Shown piece by piece: positions 10,779-21,989 of a DNA stretch of 64,000 nucleotides. Under the pieces are notes generated by a model that saw only the letters and a list, made by a program, of their open reading frames with translations, was not told the origin of the DNA and searched no databases. Numbering within the stretch: position 1 is the stretch's first letter; each line of letters starts with the position of its first letter. This DNA comes from Sphingomonas panacis (GTDB lineage Bacteria > Pseudomonadota > Alphaproteobacteria > Sphingomonadales > Sphingomonadaceae), in NCBI RefSeq assembly GCF_001717955.1, contig NZ_CP014168.1:3071501-3135500 (forward strand), given 5' to 3'. Made by a program: the position numbers and the translations under genes.

Positions 10779-11441
10779 ATGCAAGCCGATCCGGAGCGCG
10801 CGCTCGCGCTCGATTACGCCCCCGCCGAAACCCGCGCGGCGCTCCATGCGCTGTTCGCGCTCGATGACGCGTTCGGGCAGGTGCTGCGCACCACCACCGA
10901 GCCGATGATCGGCCAGATGCGGCTGGCGTGGTGGCATGAGGCGTTGCGGAAGCTCGACGACGCGCCGCCGCCGGCACAGCCGGTGTTGCAGGGGCTGGCC
11001 GATGCGGTTCTGCCGCGCGGTGTCTCGGGCGCGGCGCTCGCCGACCTCGTCACCGGTTGGGAGGCGCTGATCGAGGCCGAGACGATCGACGAGGCGGCGA
11101 TGCACGCTCATGCCGACGCGCGCGGCGGGGGCATGTTCGCGGTCGCGGCGGCGGTGCTCGGACAGTCCGATCCGCGCGTTGCCGCGGCCGGTCGCGGCTG
11201 GGCACTGGCCGATCTGTCCCGGCATTTGCGCGCGGCGGGCGCCGCCGGTCAGGCGCGGGCGATGGCTGAGTCCGCTTTGGCAGCGGCGCTCGTCGGCGCG
11301 TGGCCGGCCCGGCTGCGGTCGCTCGGCGCGCTGACGCTGATCGCGCGCATGAACCTCAAGGTAGCGGCCGATGCGCCGATTCCCGCCGGTGCGCCGCGCC
11401 GAGTCGCCCGGCTTATGCTGCATCGGATGACTGGCCGCTGA
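10779..11441 (+). CDS. squalene/phytoene synthase family protein, NDUFAF6-like
   Basis: A 220-residue protein. The start of the domain (RAALHALFALDDAFGQV) and the block EPMIGQMRLAWWHEAL match the squalene/phytoene synthase superfamily, most closely the branch that includes the complex I assembly factor NDUFAF6. The Asp-rich diphosphate-binding motifs needed for prenyl transfer are not evident; the second motif is represented only by ADLSRHLR. A non-catalytic or different role is therefore likely. It is shorter than true synthases (about 280 residues). The ATG at 10779 follows GGAGG and is divergent from the TadG-like gene with 58 bp between. No carotenoid or hopanoid genes are near. Confidence 0.7.
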   Translation: MQADPERALALDYAPAETRAALHALFALDDAFGQVLRTTTEPMIGQMRLAWWHEALRKLDDAPPPAQPVLQGLADAVLPRGVSGAALADLVTGWEALIEAETIDEAAMHAHADARGGGMFAVAAAVLGQSDPRVAAAGRGWALADLSRHLRAAGAAGQARAMAESALAAALVGAWPARLRSLGALTLIARMNLKVAADAPIPAGAPRRVARLMLHRMTGR

Positions 11442-11506
11442 CCCTTTCGTTGCGCTCGCGTATCGTGTAAACAAAAGAGGAACAAGGGCGAGGGGAGAGT
11501 CGCTTC

Positions 11507-11986
11507 ATGTGGCGGTATCTGGCGGGTGGTCTGGCGGCGTTGCTGTTGCTGGCGGCGGGGTTCATCTATTTCACCGGGCGCACCGTCAACGGCGTCGGCC
11601 TGCCGCTCGCGGCAGTGCAGGCAGCGCCGGTCGCGCAGGGCAGCGATGCGTTGCCCGACACCGTGCCGGAAGCGAGCGACAAGACCCGTGAGCAGAAGCG
11701 CCTCGCCCGGTACGACAAGAATGACGACGGCAGCGTGACGCGCGAGGAATATCTGGCGCCGCGCCGCAAGGCGTTCGCCAAGCTCGACGCGAATCATGAT
11801 GATATGCTCTCGTTCGATGAATGGGCGGCGAAGACCGAAGCGAAGTTCGTGTCCGCCGATGCCGATAAATCGGGCGCGATGAACGCCACCGAATTCGCCG
11901 CGACCGCACCCAAGCGCAAATCCAAGGTCCGCGCGCGCTGCCCCGAGAACCAGCAAACCGCCCCGGCGCGCGACGAGGAGAGTTGA
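11507..11986 (+). CDS. membrane-anchored EF-hand protein
   Basis: A 159-residue protein with one N-terminal hydrophobic segment (about 5-23) that is a signal anchor or uncleaved signal, a linker, and three EF-hand-like loops: DKNDDGSVTREE, DANHDDMLSFDE and DADKSGAMNATE. The first and third keep most calcium-coordinating positions; the second has Asp instead of Gly at position 6. The C-terminus is basic with a single cysteine. It is probably a periplasmic calcium-binding protein. The start is supported by AGGGGAGAG about ten bases upstream. No clear operon partner. Confidence 0.8.
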   Translation: MWRYLAGGLAALLLLAAGFIYFTGRTVNGVGLPLAAVQAAPVAQGSDALPDTVPEASDKTREQKRLARYDKNDDGSVTREEYLAPRRKAFAKLDANHDDMLSFDEWAAKTEAKFVSADADKSGAMNATEFAATAPKRKSKVRARCPENQQTAPARDEES

Positions 11987-12054
11987 TCGCCTTGTTGCGA
12001 ATCATTCGCAACTAAGCTACGACAATCCTGCCACTTGAACGAGGATGCTGAAAA

Positions 12055-12411
12055 TTGCCGCTCGTCTCCATCGAAATCACCACCGTCGCGATCCGCTGCT
12101 GGCGCCTTGCGCGCGACGCGGGCGCGCCGGTCCAGCGCCGGCTCTACGACGCGCTCGCGCGGTTCGAGGCGGGCGTGCTCGCGCCGGTGTTCGACGCGCT
12201 GCTTGGGGCCTGCGAGGCGGCGCTCGGGCGGCGGATCGAGGCTGGCACCTCGATCGCGCGCTCGGCCGACGAACGGCTGGTGCTGGCGATGCTCGACGGA
12301 TCGCAAGCGGCGCGCGGCAGCGTCGGTTGCGATGCCGGCACCGCATCGGTCCTCGATGGCGCGATCCGCTCGACGCGGATCATGCTGTCGCTGGCAACCG
12401 CCCGGACTTGA
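12055..12411 (+). CDS. conserved-looking hypothetical protein, TTG start
   Basis: A 118-residue protein that I cannot assign to a family. It is Ala/Arg-rich and mostly helical in appearance, with a middle segment LGACEAALGRRIEAG and the C-terminal segment DGAIRSTRIMLSLATA. The frame starts with TTG at 12055, ten bases after GAGG; no ATG in frame gives a comparable length. It converges with the MocR-type gene and overlaps its 3' end by 32 bp (12380-12411). High third-position GC matches the neighbours, which supports coding, but the annotation remains tentative. Confidence 0.5.
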   Translation: MPLVSIEITTVAIRCWRLARDAGAPVQRRLYDALARFEAGVLAPVFDALLGACEAALGRRIEAGTSIARSADERLVLAMLDGSQAARGSVGCDAGTASVLDGAIRSTRIMLSLATART

Positions 12412-13795
12412 GCGCCGCGGCGAGGAATGCGCTGACGCGGTCGTCGTCACTCATCACCACGTTGAAGCGGAGATAGTCGCCCCACACTCCATTCGTGCTG
12501 AACACGTTGCCGGGCGCGAGCACGATGTTCTCGGTGAGCGCGACCCGGGCGAGCGCGGCCGCGTCGCGCCCTCCCGGCAGCCGCCCCCACACGAACAGCC
12601 CGGCCGCAGGCGCGATCCACGGCTCGATGCCAACATCGCGCAGCCGCTTCATCGTGCGCGCGGTCGCACGGGCGAGGCGGGTTCGCAGGCTCTCGATATG
12701 GCGCCGATAGCTGCCGTCGGTCAGCACCATATGCAGGATTTCGGCAGAGAGCGGATTGCCCGACATCGACGTCGCGATGCGCAGGTCGGCGAGCGACTCG
12801 ATCCAGTCACGCCGCGCGGCGATGTGCCCGCAACGGATCGCGGCGGTGACCGACTTGGAGAAGCTGCCGATGCGGATCACCCGATCGAGTCCGTCGAACG
12901 CGGCGAGGCGCGGGGCGGGGGTATGCTCGAAATCGGCGAAGATATCGTCCTCGACGATCACCAGATCGTGCGCGGCGGCGAGCTTGAGCAGCCGGTGAGC
13001 GGTCGCGGCGGAGAGCGTCGCTCCGGTCGGATTGTGGACGGCGGAATTGGTGAGATAGAAGCGCGGCCGATGCTCGGCGAGCGCGGCGGCGAAGGCGTTC
13101 ACGTCGGGTCCGTTCGGCGTCATCGGAATGCCGATCACATTCGCGCGGTGCGCGCGCAGCAGCGCGAGGAAGTTGAAATAGCAGGGATCATCGACCAGCA
13201 CGGTGTCGCCGGGTTCGAGCAGGAAGCGCGCGACGAGATCGAGCGCCTGCGTGCTGCTGTCAGTGAGCAGGATCTGGTCGGGCGCCGCGCCGATGCCTTG
13301 TTCGTCCAGCCGCCGCGCGAGCAGCGCGCGCAGCGGCGGTGAGCCGAGCAGCGAGGCGTAGCCGGTCAGCGGCCCATCGGCGTCGCTGCGCGCGGTGGCG
13401 CGCAGCGCCTTGCGGATCGGCGCGCCGGCGAGCCAATCGTCGGGCAGCCAGCCGCAACCGGGCATCAGCGCACCGGGGCGCTCGGCGAGTGACTGGCGCA
13501 GCATCCACAACGGATCGACCTCGCGTTCCACCTCCGCGCCGATCCGGTCGAGCGAGAGCGGCGGAAGCGGCGCGGCGACGTAGAAACCCGCACCGGGCCG
13601 CGCCCGGATCACGCCGTCCGCCGCGAGCCGGTCATACGCCTCGACCACGGTCGATTTCGAAAAGCCGGTCGCCTCGGCCATCGCGCGTACCGAAGGCAGC
13701 CGCGCGCCGGGGGTGAGGATGCGCCGCGCGATCCGATCGCGGATGATCTGCATGACGTGCCCGGTGCGGGTAACGTTCAACGCGACGCTGGCCAC
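12380..13795 (-). CDS. MocR-type regulator: GntR HTH fused to aminotransferase domain
   Basis: A 471-residue protein. Residues 5-75 form a winged-helix GntR domain (RDRIARRILTPGARLPSVRAMAEATG, KSTVVEAYDRL). The rest is a fold-type I aminotransferase with YFNFLALLRAH, NPTGATLS, IVEDDIFADF and the PLP-lysine segment RIGSFSKSVTA. MocR proteins use the aminotransferase domain to sense PLP or amino compounds and usually control a divergent gene. The GTG start at 13795 is decided by AAGGAG with an 8-nt spacer; a longer ATG-initiated frame has no RBS and runs through the divergent gene. The divergent urcA-like and phzF genes are the natural targets. Confidence 0.9.
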   Translation of the reverse strand: MASVALNVTRTGHVMQIIRDRIARRILTPGARLPSVRAMAEATGFSKSTVVEAYDRLAADGVIRARPGAGFYVAAPLPPLSLDRIGAEVEREVDPLWMLRQSLAERPGALMPGCGWLPDDWLAGAPIRKALRATARSDADGPLTGYASLLGSPPLRALLARRLDEQGIGAAPDQILLTDSSTQALDLVARFLLEPGDTVLVDDPCYFNFLALLRAHRANVIGIPMTPNGPDVNAFAAALAEHRPRFYLTNSAVHNPTGATLSAATAHRLLKLAAAHDLVIVEDDIFADFEHTPAPRLAAFDGLDRVIRIGSFSKSVTAAIRCGHIAARRDWIESLADLRIATSMSGNPLSAEILHMVLTDGSYRRHIESLRTRLARATARTMKRLRDVGIEPWIAPAAGLFVWGRLPGGRDAAALARVALTENIVLAPGNVFSTNGVWGDYLRFNVVMSDDDRVSAFLAAALKSGRLPATA

Positions 13796-13896
13796 TGTAC
13801 TGGCTCCTTGGGTAGTACGGTTTATCCAAATTGTATCGATCCGTTCCTGTGTCGGCCAGCACTTTGCGCGCATCCGGCGGCGCACAGGAGGCAGAG

Positions 13897-14214
13897 ATGA
13901 AGATACTGATGATATCGTTCGCCGCGGCGCTTGCCGCATTGGCCGGCCCCGCGCAGGCGCAGGACAGGATCGGCCCCGATCGTTATGCCGTCGTGGTGAA
14001 GGCCGCCGCGCACCCGCCGACGCCGCGCGCCGCCCGGCGAGCCCTCGCGCGGATCGAGCAGGCCGCGCTTGCGGTGTGCGGTGCATCGTCGTTCAGCTTG
14101 CGCGAGATACGGATGTCGGTGCGCGATTCGGCCTGCTGGCGCGGCAGCGTCGCGGAGGCAGTGGCACGCGCCGACGATCCGCTGCTCAGCGCCGCATATC
14201 ATCCACACCGCTGA
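13897..14214 (+). CDS. UrcA-family secreted protein
   Basis: A 105-residue protein with a cleavable signal peptide (MKILMISFAAALAALAGPAQAQ, cut near residue 22 after AQA). The mature part fits the UrcA family found in sphingomonads and Caulobacter: a segment ARRALARIEQAALAVCG followed by a second cysteine (RDSACWRG) that probably forms a disulfide, and AVARADDPLLSAAY at the end. The role of UrcA proteins is unknown. AGGAGG lies 6 bases before the ATG. It is divergent from the MocR regulator (about 100 bp) and 15 bp upstream of the phzF-like gene, so it is likely MocR-controlled. Confidence 0.75.
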   Translation: MKILMISFAAALAALAGPAQAQDRIGPDRYAVVVKAAAHPPTPRAARRALARIEQAALAVCGASSFSLREIRMSVRDSACWRGSVAEAVARADDPLLSAAYHPHR

Positions 14215-14229
14215 CCTGGAGGAAAGCTC

Positions 14230-15072
14230 ATGGAACATTCGTTCAAGCTCGTCGACGTCTTCGGCACTGATCCGTTCACCGGCAATCCGCTCGCGGTAGT
14301 GGCCGATGCCGAGGGACTCGACACCGACGCGATGCAGCGCATCACGCGCTGGCTCAACCTGTCGGAGACCAGCTTTCTACTGCCGCCGACGGTGCCGGAG
14401 GCGGATTACCGGGTACGCATCTTCACGCTGACGCACGAACTGCCCTTCGCCGGGCATCCGACACTCGGCACCTGCCACGCGTGGCTTGAGGCGGGCGGCA
14501 AACCGAAGCGTGACGGCGTGATCGTGCAGGAATGCGGCGCTGGGCCAGTCGCGATACGGCAGGACGGCGAGCGTCTCGCCTTCGCCGCGCCGCCGCTGAT
14601 CCGGGGCGGCGCGCCGAGCGAGGCGGAGATCGCGGAGGTCGCGGCGGTGTTGCGGATCGATCGCGGTGCGATCGTCGATGCGCAATGGGCTGACAACGGG
14701 CCGGGCTGGATCGCGGTTATGCTGGAATCCGCAGAGGCGGTGCTCGCGATCGAGCCGGTCGGCCAGTACCATCGCCACATCGACATCGGCGTGGTCGGCC
14801 CGCATGCACCGGGCGGGGAGGTCGCATTCGAACTGCGCGCGGTGTTCCCCGGGCCGGGCGGCGGCATGATCGAAGATCCGGTCACCGGCAGCCTCAATGC
14901 GTCGGTCGGCCAGTGGCTGTTCGACAGCGGGCGTGTGCAGGCGCCCTATGTTGCAGCGCAGGGCACCCGGCTCGGACGCACCGGGCGCGTGCAGGTGTCG
15001 CGTGATGCCGATGGCCAGGTGTGGGTTGGCGGCCGCACGGTGACCTTGGTCTCGGGAGAGGCGCGCGCTTAG
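14230..15072 (+). CDS. PhzF-family isomerase
   Basis: A 280-residue protein of the PhzF/diaminopimelate-epimerase-like fold. Typical blocks are [16 protein letters not shown] at the start, NLSETSFL with the catalytic glutamate (E46), [13 protein letters not shown], and [20 protein letters not shown] in the second half. Enzymes of this family isomerise or epimerise small acids; only one clade makes phenazines, and no phenazine genes are near, so that role should not be assumed. It follows the UrcA-like gene and is opposite a MocR regulator. Its stop overlaps the stop end of trmFO by 4 bp on the other strand. Confidence 0.88.
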   Translation: MEHSFKLVDVFGTDPFTGNPLAVVADAEGLDTDAMQRITRWLNLSETSFLLPPTVPEADYRVRIFTLTHELPFAGHPTLGTCHAWLEAGGKPKRDGVIVQECGAGPVAIRQDGERLAFAAPPLIRGGAPSEAEIAEVAAVLRIDRGAIVDAQWADNGPGWIAVMLESAEAVLAIEPVGQYHRHIDIGVVGPHAPGGEVAFELRAVFPGPGGGMIEDPVTGSLNASVGQWLFDSGRVQAPYVAAQGTRLGRTGRVQVSRDADGQVWVGGRTVTLVSGEARA

Positions 15073-16394
15073 GGCGCTGCGGGTGACAGCCACCCCTGCA
15101 TCGCCGCCCGCGCGCGGTCTGTATACATCTTCTTACGGTCCGCCTTCTTGGTGCGGCCGGGGATCGGCGGCATCAGTCCGAAATTGACGTTCATCGGCTG
15201 ATATGTCTCCGCCACAGCCGCGCCGGTGATGTGGTGAAGCAATGCGCCCAGCGCCGTCTCGACCGGGGGCGGTGCGAGCGTTTCGCCGCGCAGTTCGGCG
15301 ATGGCGAAGCGGCCCGCCATCAGCCCGACCGAGGCGCTCTCGACATAGCCTTCGCAGCCGGTGATCTGCCCGGCGAAGCGGATGTTGGGGCGGTTCCTGA
15401 GACGCAACGTCGGATCGAGCAGTTCGGGCGAGCGGATGAAGGTGTTGCGATGCAGCCCGCCGAGCCGCGCGAACTCCGCCTTCTCAAGGCCGGGGATCGA
15501 GCGGAACAGCCGCACTTGCTCGGCATGTTTGAGCTTGGTCTGAAAGCCGACGATGTTCCAGAGCGTGCCTTGCGCATTGTCCTGCCGCAACTGGACGACG
15601 GCATGCGGCCAGCGTCCGGTGCGTGGATCGTCAAGCCCGACCGGCTTCATCGGCCCGAACCGGAGCGTGTCGAGGCCGCGCTCCGCCATCACCTCGATCG
15701 GCATGCAGCCTTCGAAATAGGGCGTGTCGCGCTCCCATTCCTTGAACTCGGTCTTTTCGCCCGCGATCAGCCCGGCGTGGAAAGCCTCATACTGTTCGCG
15801 GTTCATCGCGCAGTTGATGTAGTCCTTGCCGTCGCCCTTGTTCCAGCGCGACTGGAACCACGCGGTCTCCATGTCGATGCTGTCGAAATGGACGATCGGC
15901 GCGATCGCGTCGAAAAAGGCGAGCGCATCGGCGCCGGTCGCGCCAGCGATGCTGGCGGCGAGGCCGGCGGCGGTGAGCGGGCCGGTGGCGATGATCGCGG
16001 GACCGTCGGCAGGCAGGGAATCGACCCGCTCTCGCACGATCGTGATGTTGCGATGTGCTTCCAGCGCCGCAGTGACGCCCGCCGAGAAGCCGTCGCGATC
16101 GACCGCCAGCGCCGAACCTGCCGGAACCTTATGAATATCGGCTTCGCGCAGGATCAGCGAGCCGAGGCCGCGCATCTCGGCATGGAGCAGCCCGACCGCA
16201 TTGCTCTCGGCATCGTCCGAGCGGAAGCTGTTCGAGCAGACCAGTTCGGCGAGGCCATCGGTGTGGTGCGCTGGGGTGGCTTCGCCCGAACCGCGCATTT
16301 CGGAAAGCTTCACGCGGAAACCGGCTTCGGCGAGTTGCCACGCGGCTTCGGACCCGGCGAGACCGCCGCCGATGATGTGAATGTCGTGAGTCAT
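15069..16394 (-). CDS. trmFO: methylenetetrahydrofolate-tRNA-(uracil-5-)-methyltransferase
   Basis: A 441-residue folate/FAD-dependent enzyme that makes ribothymidine at position 54 of tRNA. The N-terminal FAD-binding fingerprint [17 protein letters not shown] is followed by the conserved [19 protein letters not shown] with its catalytic-region cysteine, and [14 protein letters not shown] with the second conserved cysteine. Length is typical. The gene starts within the last bases of the upstream membrane-SRPBCC gene (4-bp overlap), so both are probably on one transcript. Identification is secure; GidA-type MnmG is longer and lacks this pattern. Confidence 0.96.
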   Translation of the reverse strand: MTHDIHIIGGGLAGSEAAWQLAEAGFRVKLSEMRGSGEATPAHHTDGLAELVCSNSFRSDDAESNAVGLLHAEMRGLGSLILREADIHKVPAGSALAVDRDGFSAGVTAALEAHRNITIVRERVDSLPADGPAIIATGPLTAAGLAASIAGATGADALAFFDAIAPIVHFDSIDMETAWFQSRWNKGDGKDYINCAMNREQYEAFHAGLIAGEKTEFKEWERDTPYFEGCMPIEVMAERGLDTLRFGPMKPVGLDDPRTGRWPHAVVQLRQDNAQGTLWNIVGFQTKLKHAEQVRLFRSIPGLEKAEFARLGGLHRNTFIRSPELLDPTLRLRNRPNIRFAGQITGCEGYVESASVGLMAGRFAIAELRGETLAPPPVETALGALLHHITGAAVAETYQPMNVNFGLMPPIPGRTKKADRKKMYTDRARAAMQGWLSPAAP

Positions 16395-17422
16395 CCGCGG
16401 CCGATAGCGCGTTCGGAAGCACCTGACAAAGCCGGGTGTTCAGCCCGCCCGCGGATCAGCGCGAGCAGATTGTTCTCCAGATCGCCGAGGAACAGTTCGC
16501 CCCACAGTTCGGAATAGCCGTTGACCGGCGTGGTGATGCGATATTCGGTGTCAATCGTCACGCGCGTAAGCCCCGGCGCGATCGGATCGAGCGTGTAGCC
16601 GCCGGTGGTCACGCGGAAATACGGGCTGTCGGGCATCAGGTGGCGGTCGGTGAAGCCCCAGCCGGCGATATCGTCGAAGATGAAACGCCAGCCGATCCGT
16701 TTGTGCATGTCCCATTCAGTGATTCGTTCGCGGAAGTGGATGCTGCGGTCCCAGTCGGCGTGGCGATCCGCGCCGATGCCGCCTCCGGCCAACCGTGCAC
16801 CGAGCGGGCGAGGGATGCCGATCACGTCCTGCGAGATATTCCATGCACCCTCATCCGGGCGCACGTCGGGGATACCGCGCAGTAACGGCCAGAGTTGCTC
16901 GGGGCTGGCGTGGATGACGGCGCTGCGGGTGACGCGTGCAGTGTCGCTGGGCAGCGGCACATAAGGCTCGACCTGCATCGCCAGCAGCGGTGCAAGTAGC
17001 AGTGCCGAGCAATACGTCGTGCCGTCCGCACGCTTCCGCCGGCGATGACGCGAGGCATAGGTGATCCAGGTGCCGATCAGCCCGCTGCCGAGCCACAACG
17101 GCGACAACAGCAGCACGCATATCACGCCTTCGCGCAGGATGACGATCGCCGCGACGATGATCGCGAGCAACAGCCACACCGGCATCAACAGGTAGAAGCG
17201 CCGCGACCGCTCGCCCCACGGATCGGCGGCATAGGCGACGAAGGCGGAAATCGCGGCCGGCAGGACCAGCAGGAAGGAGAAGCTGACCAGCCCGGATTTC
17301 GGCTGTGTCGCGCTGATGAGAAGGTAGGCGCCGAGACAGAAGGCGAGCGCGAAGCCGAGCGCCGCGAGGATTCGCAGTATGGCGGGGCGGACAGCGCGGG
17401 GGATATCGTCTCTGGACTCCAT
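16391..17422 (-). CDS. membrane protein with C-terminal SRPBCC-like domain
   Basis: A 343-residue protein of unrecognised function. The first half has about four hydrophobic segments ([68 protein letters not shown] pattern) and a basic loop RHRRRKR. The second half (from about 165) resembles a START/SRPBCC ligand-binding domain: [20 protein letters not shown], then [19 protein letters not shown], and a final helix before the C-terminus. ATG at 17422 follows AAAGGA with a 6-nt spacer. It overlaps trmFO by 4 bp. An operator-like palindrome shared with the upstream regulator gene lies 20-45 bp before the start, so control by that regulator is likely. Confidence 0.7.
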   Translation of the reverse strand: MESRDDIPRAVRPAILRILAALGFALAFCLGAYLLISATQPKSGLVSFSFLLVLPAAISAFVAYAADPWGERSRRFYLLMPVWLLLAIIVAAIVILREGVICVLLLSPLWLGSGLIGTWITYASRHRRRKRADGTTYCSALLLAPLLAMQVEPYVPLPSDTARVTRSAVIHASPEQLWPLLRGIPDVRPDEGAWNISQDVIGIPRPLGARLAGGGIGADRHADWDRSIHFRERITEWDMHKRIGWRFIFDDIAGWGFTDRHLMPDSPYFRVTTGGYTLDPIAPGLTRVTIDTEYRITTPVNGYSELWGELFLGDLENNLLALIRGRAEHPALSGASERAIGRG

Positions 17423-17441
17423 CACCATTCCTTTCGAATTA

Positions 17442-17467
17442 TCGGTAATATCTGTAAATTCAGAAAT
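17442..17467 (-). promoter_or_regulatory. operator-like site before the membrane-SRPBCC gene
   Basis: On the coding strand the site reads ATTTCTGAATTTACAGATA then TTACCGA. The core is an inverted repeat TTTCTG-N6-CAGATA (one mismatch). Over 26 bp it differs from the site at 18050-18075, before the regulator gene, at only two positions. An AT-rich palindrome in very GC-rich DNA, duplicated before two adjacent genes, is most simply an operator for the GbsR/MarR-type protein encoded between them. Confidence 0.7.
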
Positions 17468-17500
17468 CGTAAGGCGCACATCTACGTGCGGTCGGCAGCA

Positions 17501-18043
17501 TCAGTCCTTGGCTTTGCCACCGGGAATGAAGCGCGCGACCTTGCCGCCGAGCTTCATCAGCGTGACCAGCGTCGGCTTTGGCAGCACGCGCACCTGTTCA
17601 TACCAGGTGCCGAGCGTGCCGATGAACTCATGCATCCGGACGACGCGCTCTCTGATTTGGGCGGGGGCGGTCGTATCGCCCTTGAGCCGTTCGGCGAGGT
17701 CGCCGAGCAGCGCGATGGTGGGGTCGATCTCGCGCTTCTTGCGCTCCTGCACGATCCGCATCAGCATCTCCCACAAATCGGTCTCGGCGACGAAATGGTC
17801 ACGCCGGTCGCCCTCGACATGGACTCGGCGGACGATGCCGTAGCCCTGCAACTCTTTGAGCGCAGTCGAGACGTTGGACCGGGCGAGACCGAGCGACTCG
17901 ACGATCGCCTCGGCGTCGATCGGACGGTCGGAGAGATAGAGAAGCGCATGCACTTGCGCGACCGAGCGGCTGACGCCCCACTGCGTGCCCATTTCGCCCC
18001 AGTGCAGGATGAAGGCCTTGGCGTCAGGATGATCGGTCAGCAT
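17501..18043 (-). CDS. GbsR/MarR-family transcriptional regulator
   Basis: A 180-residue DNA-binding protein. The winged helix-turn-helix spans about 20-90: GVSRSVAQVHALLYLS, then IVESLGLARSNVSTALKELQGYGIVRRVH as the recognition helix region and the wing VEGDRRDHFVAET. The C-terminal helices would form the dimer and effector part. This pattern fits the GbsR-type subgroup of MarR regulators. The coding start ATG is only 7 bases after a palindrome (18050-18075) that recurs before the next gene, which suggests autoregulation. No Shine-Dalgarno is obvious between the palindrome and ATG, so the mRNA may be leaderless or nearly so. The effector is unknown. Confidence 0.85.
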   Translation of the reverse strand: MLTDHPDAKAFILHWGEMGTQWGVSRSVAQVHALLYLSDRPIDAEAIVESLGLARSNVSTALKELQGYGIVRRVHVEGDRRDHFVAETDLWEMLMRIVQERKKREIDPTIALLGDLAERLKGDTTAPAQIRERVVRMHEFIGTLGTWYEQVRVLPKPTLVTLMKLGGKVARFIPGGKAKD

Positions 18044-18049
18044 GGCATG

Positions 18050-18075
18050 TCCGTAATTTCTGTAAATTCAGAAAT
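18050..18075 (-). promoter_or_regulatory. operator-like site before the GbsR/MarR-type regulator gene
   Basis: Coding-strand core TTTCTG-AATTTA-CAGAAA is a perfect 6-bp inverted repeat with a 6-bp spacer, followed by TTACGGA. It ends 7 bp before the ATG and is nearly identical to 17442-17467. Its position would block RNA polymerase access or early elongation, as expected for negative autoregulation. Confidence 0.7.
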
Positions 18076-18361
18076 AACAGGTGCTATCGGCGAGGGCAAG
18101 GACAACTTCGTCATGCCAGAGCGAGCTGGCATCTTCTGCGGGTTCGAGGTGCGCACCGCAATGGCGGGAGAATACAGCGTGCGCGGGATTTTCGCGTAAG
18201 CCTCGATAGCTTTATCGTGTTTCCCGCGAAAGCGGGAATCCAGGGCCAAGCAAAACCACGCTTTACGGCTCTTGGGACTCTGGACTCCCGCGTGCGCGGG
18301 AGAACAAGGCAGGGCCGACGCAAAGATCCCGATTACGCTGGGTGACGGGTTAGCCGACCTG
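18076..18361. other. gene-free stretch between regulator and DUF952 gene
   Basis: With the operator this gap is 318 bp. The left part (18076-18200) shows no credible gene; a small open frame here lacks an RBS and family features. The right part holds the paired hairpin repeat at 18221-18302. Confidence 0.5.
18221..18302. repeat. paired hairpin repeat (type D)
   Basis: Two short hairpins stand 46 nt apart: TTCCCGC-GAAA-GCGGGAA (18221-18238) and CTCCCGC-GTGC-GCGGGAG (18285-18302). Flanking ATCCAG and CTGGAC segments can pair outside them. The first has a GNRA tetraloop. A single related hairpin is at 21611-21632. Confidence 0.7.
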
Positions 18362-18711
18362 TCAGCCCGCGACGGGCAGCGCGACGCTGTCGTCGTCCGC
18401 TCGCGTGAGCGGGCCGTAGGCGATCACCGTCTCCAGTAGCAACGGGCCGCCGTAAAGGTGCGGGAAGAGCTGGCCGCCGCGCGACTCTTCCCATTTCACC
18501 GCATCGCCCAGCGCACCGAGATCGACCGCAGCGACGTGCAGGTCACTCTGTCCGGCGAAATGCTTGTCGACGGTCTCGGTGAGCTGTGCGGCGGTGGAGA
18601 GGTGGATATAGCCGTCCGCGAGATCGATCGGCGCGCCGGCGAAGCTGCCCTGTTCCAGCGTCGCCATCTGTTCGGCGGTCAGCACCTTGTAGGCGGTGGT
18701 CGGCCGGTCGC

Positions 18712-18715
<4 letters not shown>
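18362..18715 (-). CDS. DUF952 family protein
   Basis: A 117-residue cytoplasmic protein with the DUF952 pattern: AYKVLTAEQMATLEQGSFAGAPIDLADGYIHLSTAAQL near the start, a central VKWEESRGGQLFPHLYGG and a C-terminal hydrophobic strand. The fold is related to ADP-ribosyltransferase-like or ASCH-type small proteins, but no activity is established. Its start overlaps the gyrA stop by 4 bp, so it is expressed behind gyrA. Length is normal for the family. Confidence 0.85.
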
Positions 18716-21468
<2,753 letters not shown>

Positions 21469-21610
21469 AGCGTCAAATCTTTCGGGTTTGTTTCGTTTGG
21501 GTGACGGTCACCCTAGCCGAGCGCGCCGGCCATGTCACGCGCACGCACGCCCGCGCGGGGAAATCCGGTCGCTAGGCGGCGCCGCAGCCGCGCGGCAAAA
21601 CGACCCGAAG

Positions 21611-21632
21611 TTCTCCCGCGTTGGCGGGAGAA
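21611..21632. terminator. hairpin upstream of gyrA (type D related)
   Basis: TTCTCCCGC (21611-21619) and GCGGGAGAA (21624-21632) form a perfect 9-bp stem with a GTTG loop, between the small secreted protein gene and gyrA, both on the - strand. It lies 25 bp after that gene's stop and resembles the second hairpin at 18285-18302. It could terminate or simply be a repeat unit; no U tract follows. Confidence 0.45.
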
Positions 21633-21656
21633 CGGTAGGGCCGCAGGCGGACAGTC

Positions 21657-21896
21657 TTACTTGCAGGCTTTCTTGCTGGCGTTGCCGGCCTTCGAGCAAT
21701 CGTAGGTGATGGTCTTTCCGGTCGAGGTCTTGGTCGTGACCATCCGGCCGGTGGTCGCGCTCGCCTTGACGGTTTTCACCTTGGCCACGGGCGCTGGCTT
21801 CGCAGCAGCCGGAGTCGGCTTGGCGGCGGGGGCGGCAGTGGCGGTCTGGGCGCTGACCAGCGCGGCAATAGCGAACAGCGGCGTCAGGGTTTTCAT
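21657..21896 (-). CDS. small secreted Ala/Pro/Lys-rich protein
   Basis: A 79-residue protein with a signal peptide (MKTLTPLFAIAALVSAQTATA, cut near residue 21-22), an Ala/Pro/Lys linker and a short C-terminal module TYDCSKAGNASKKACK with two cysteines. The module recurs in small exported sphingomonad proteins but has no known role. AGGAG stands seven bases before the ATG at 21896, deciding this start over one 27 codons upstream that would spoil the signal peptide. It lies between yaaA-SDR and gyrA. Confidence 0.7.
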   Translation of the reverse strand: MKTLTPLFAIAALVSAQTATAAPAAKPTPAAAKPAPVAKVKTVKASATTGRMVTTKTSTGKTITYDCSKAGNASKKACK

Positions 21897-21989
21897 GATG
21901 GCTCTCCTCGGGTCAGGACGCGGCGCGCCCCGCGATTGGGTCTGGACCCATCGCCTGCGAGCCATAATGAAGCCCACATGACATCTCCG

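Noticed and set aside
14230..15072. Phenazine biosynthesis
   Set aside because: Only a PhzF-family isomerase is present; no phzA, B, D, E or G homologues are near, and the family is broad.
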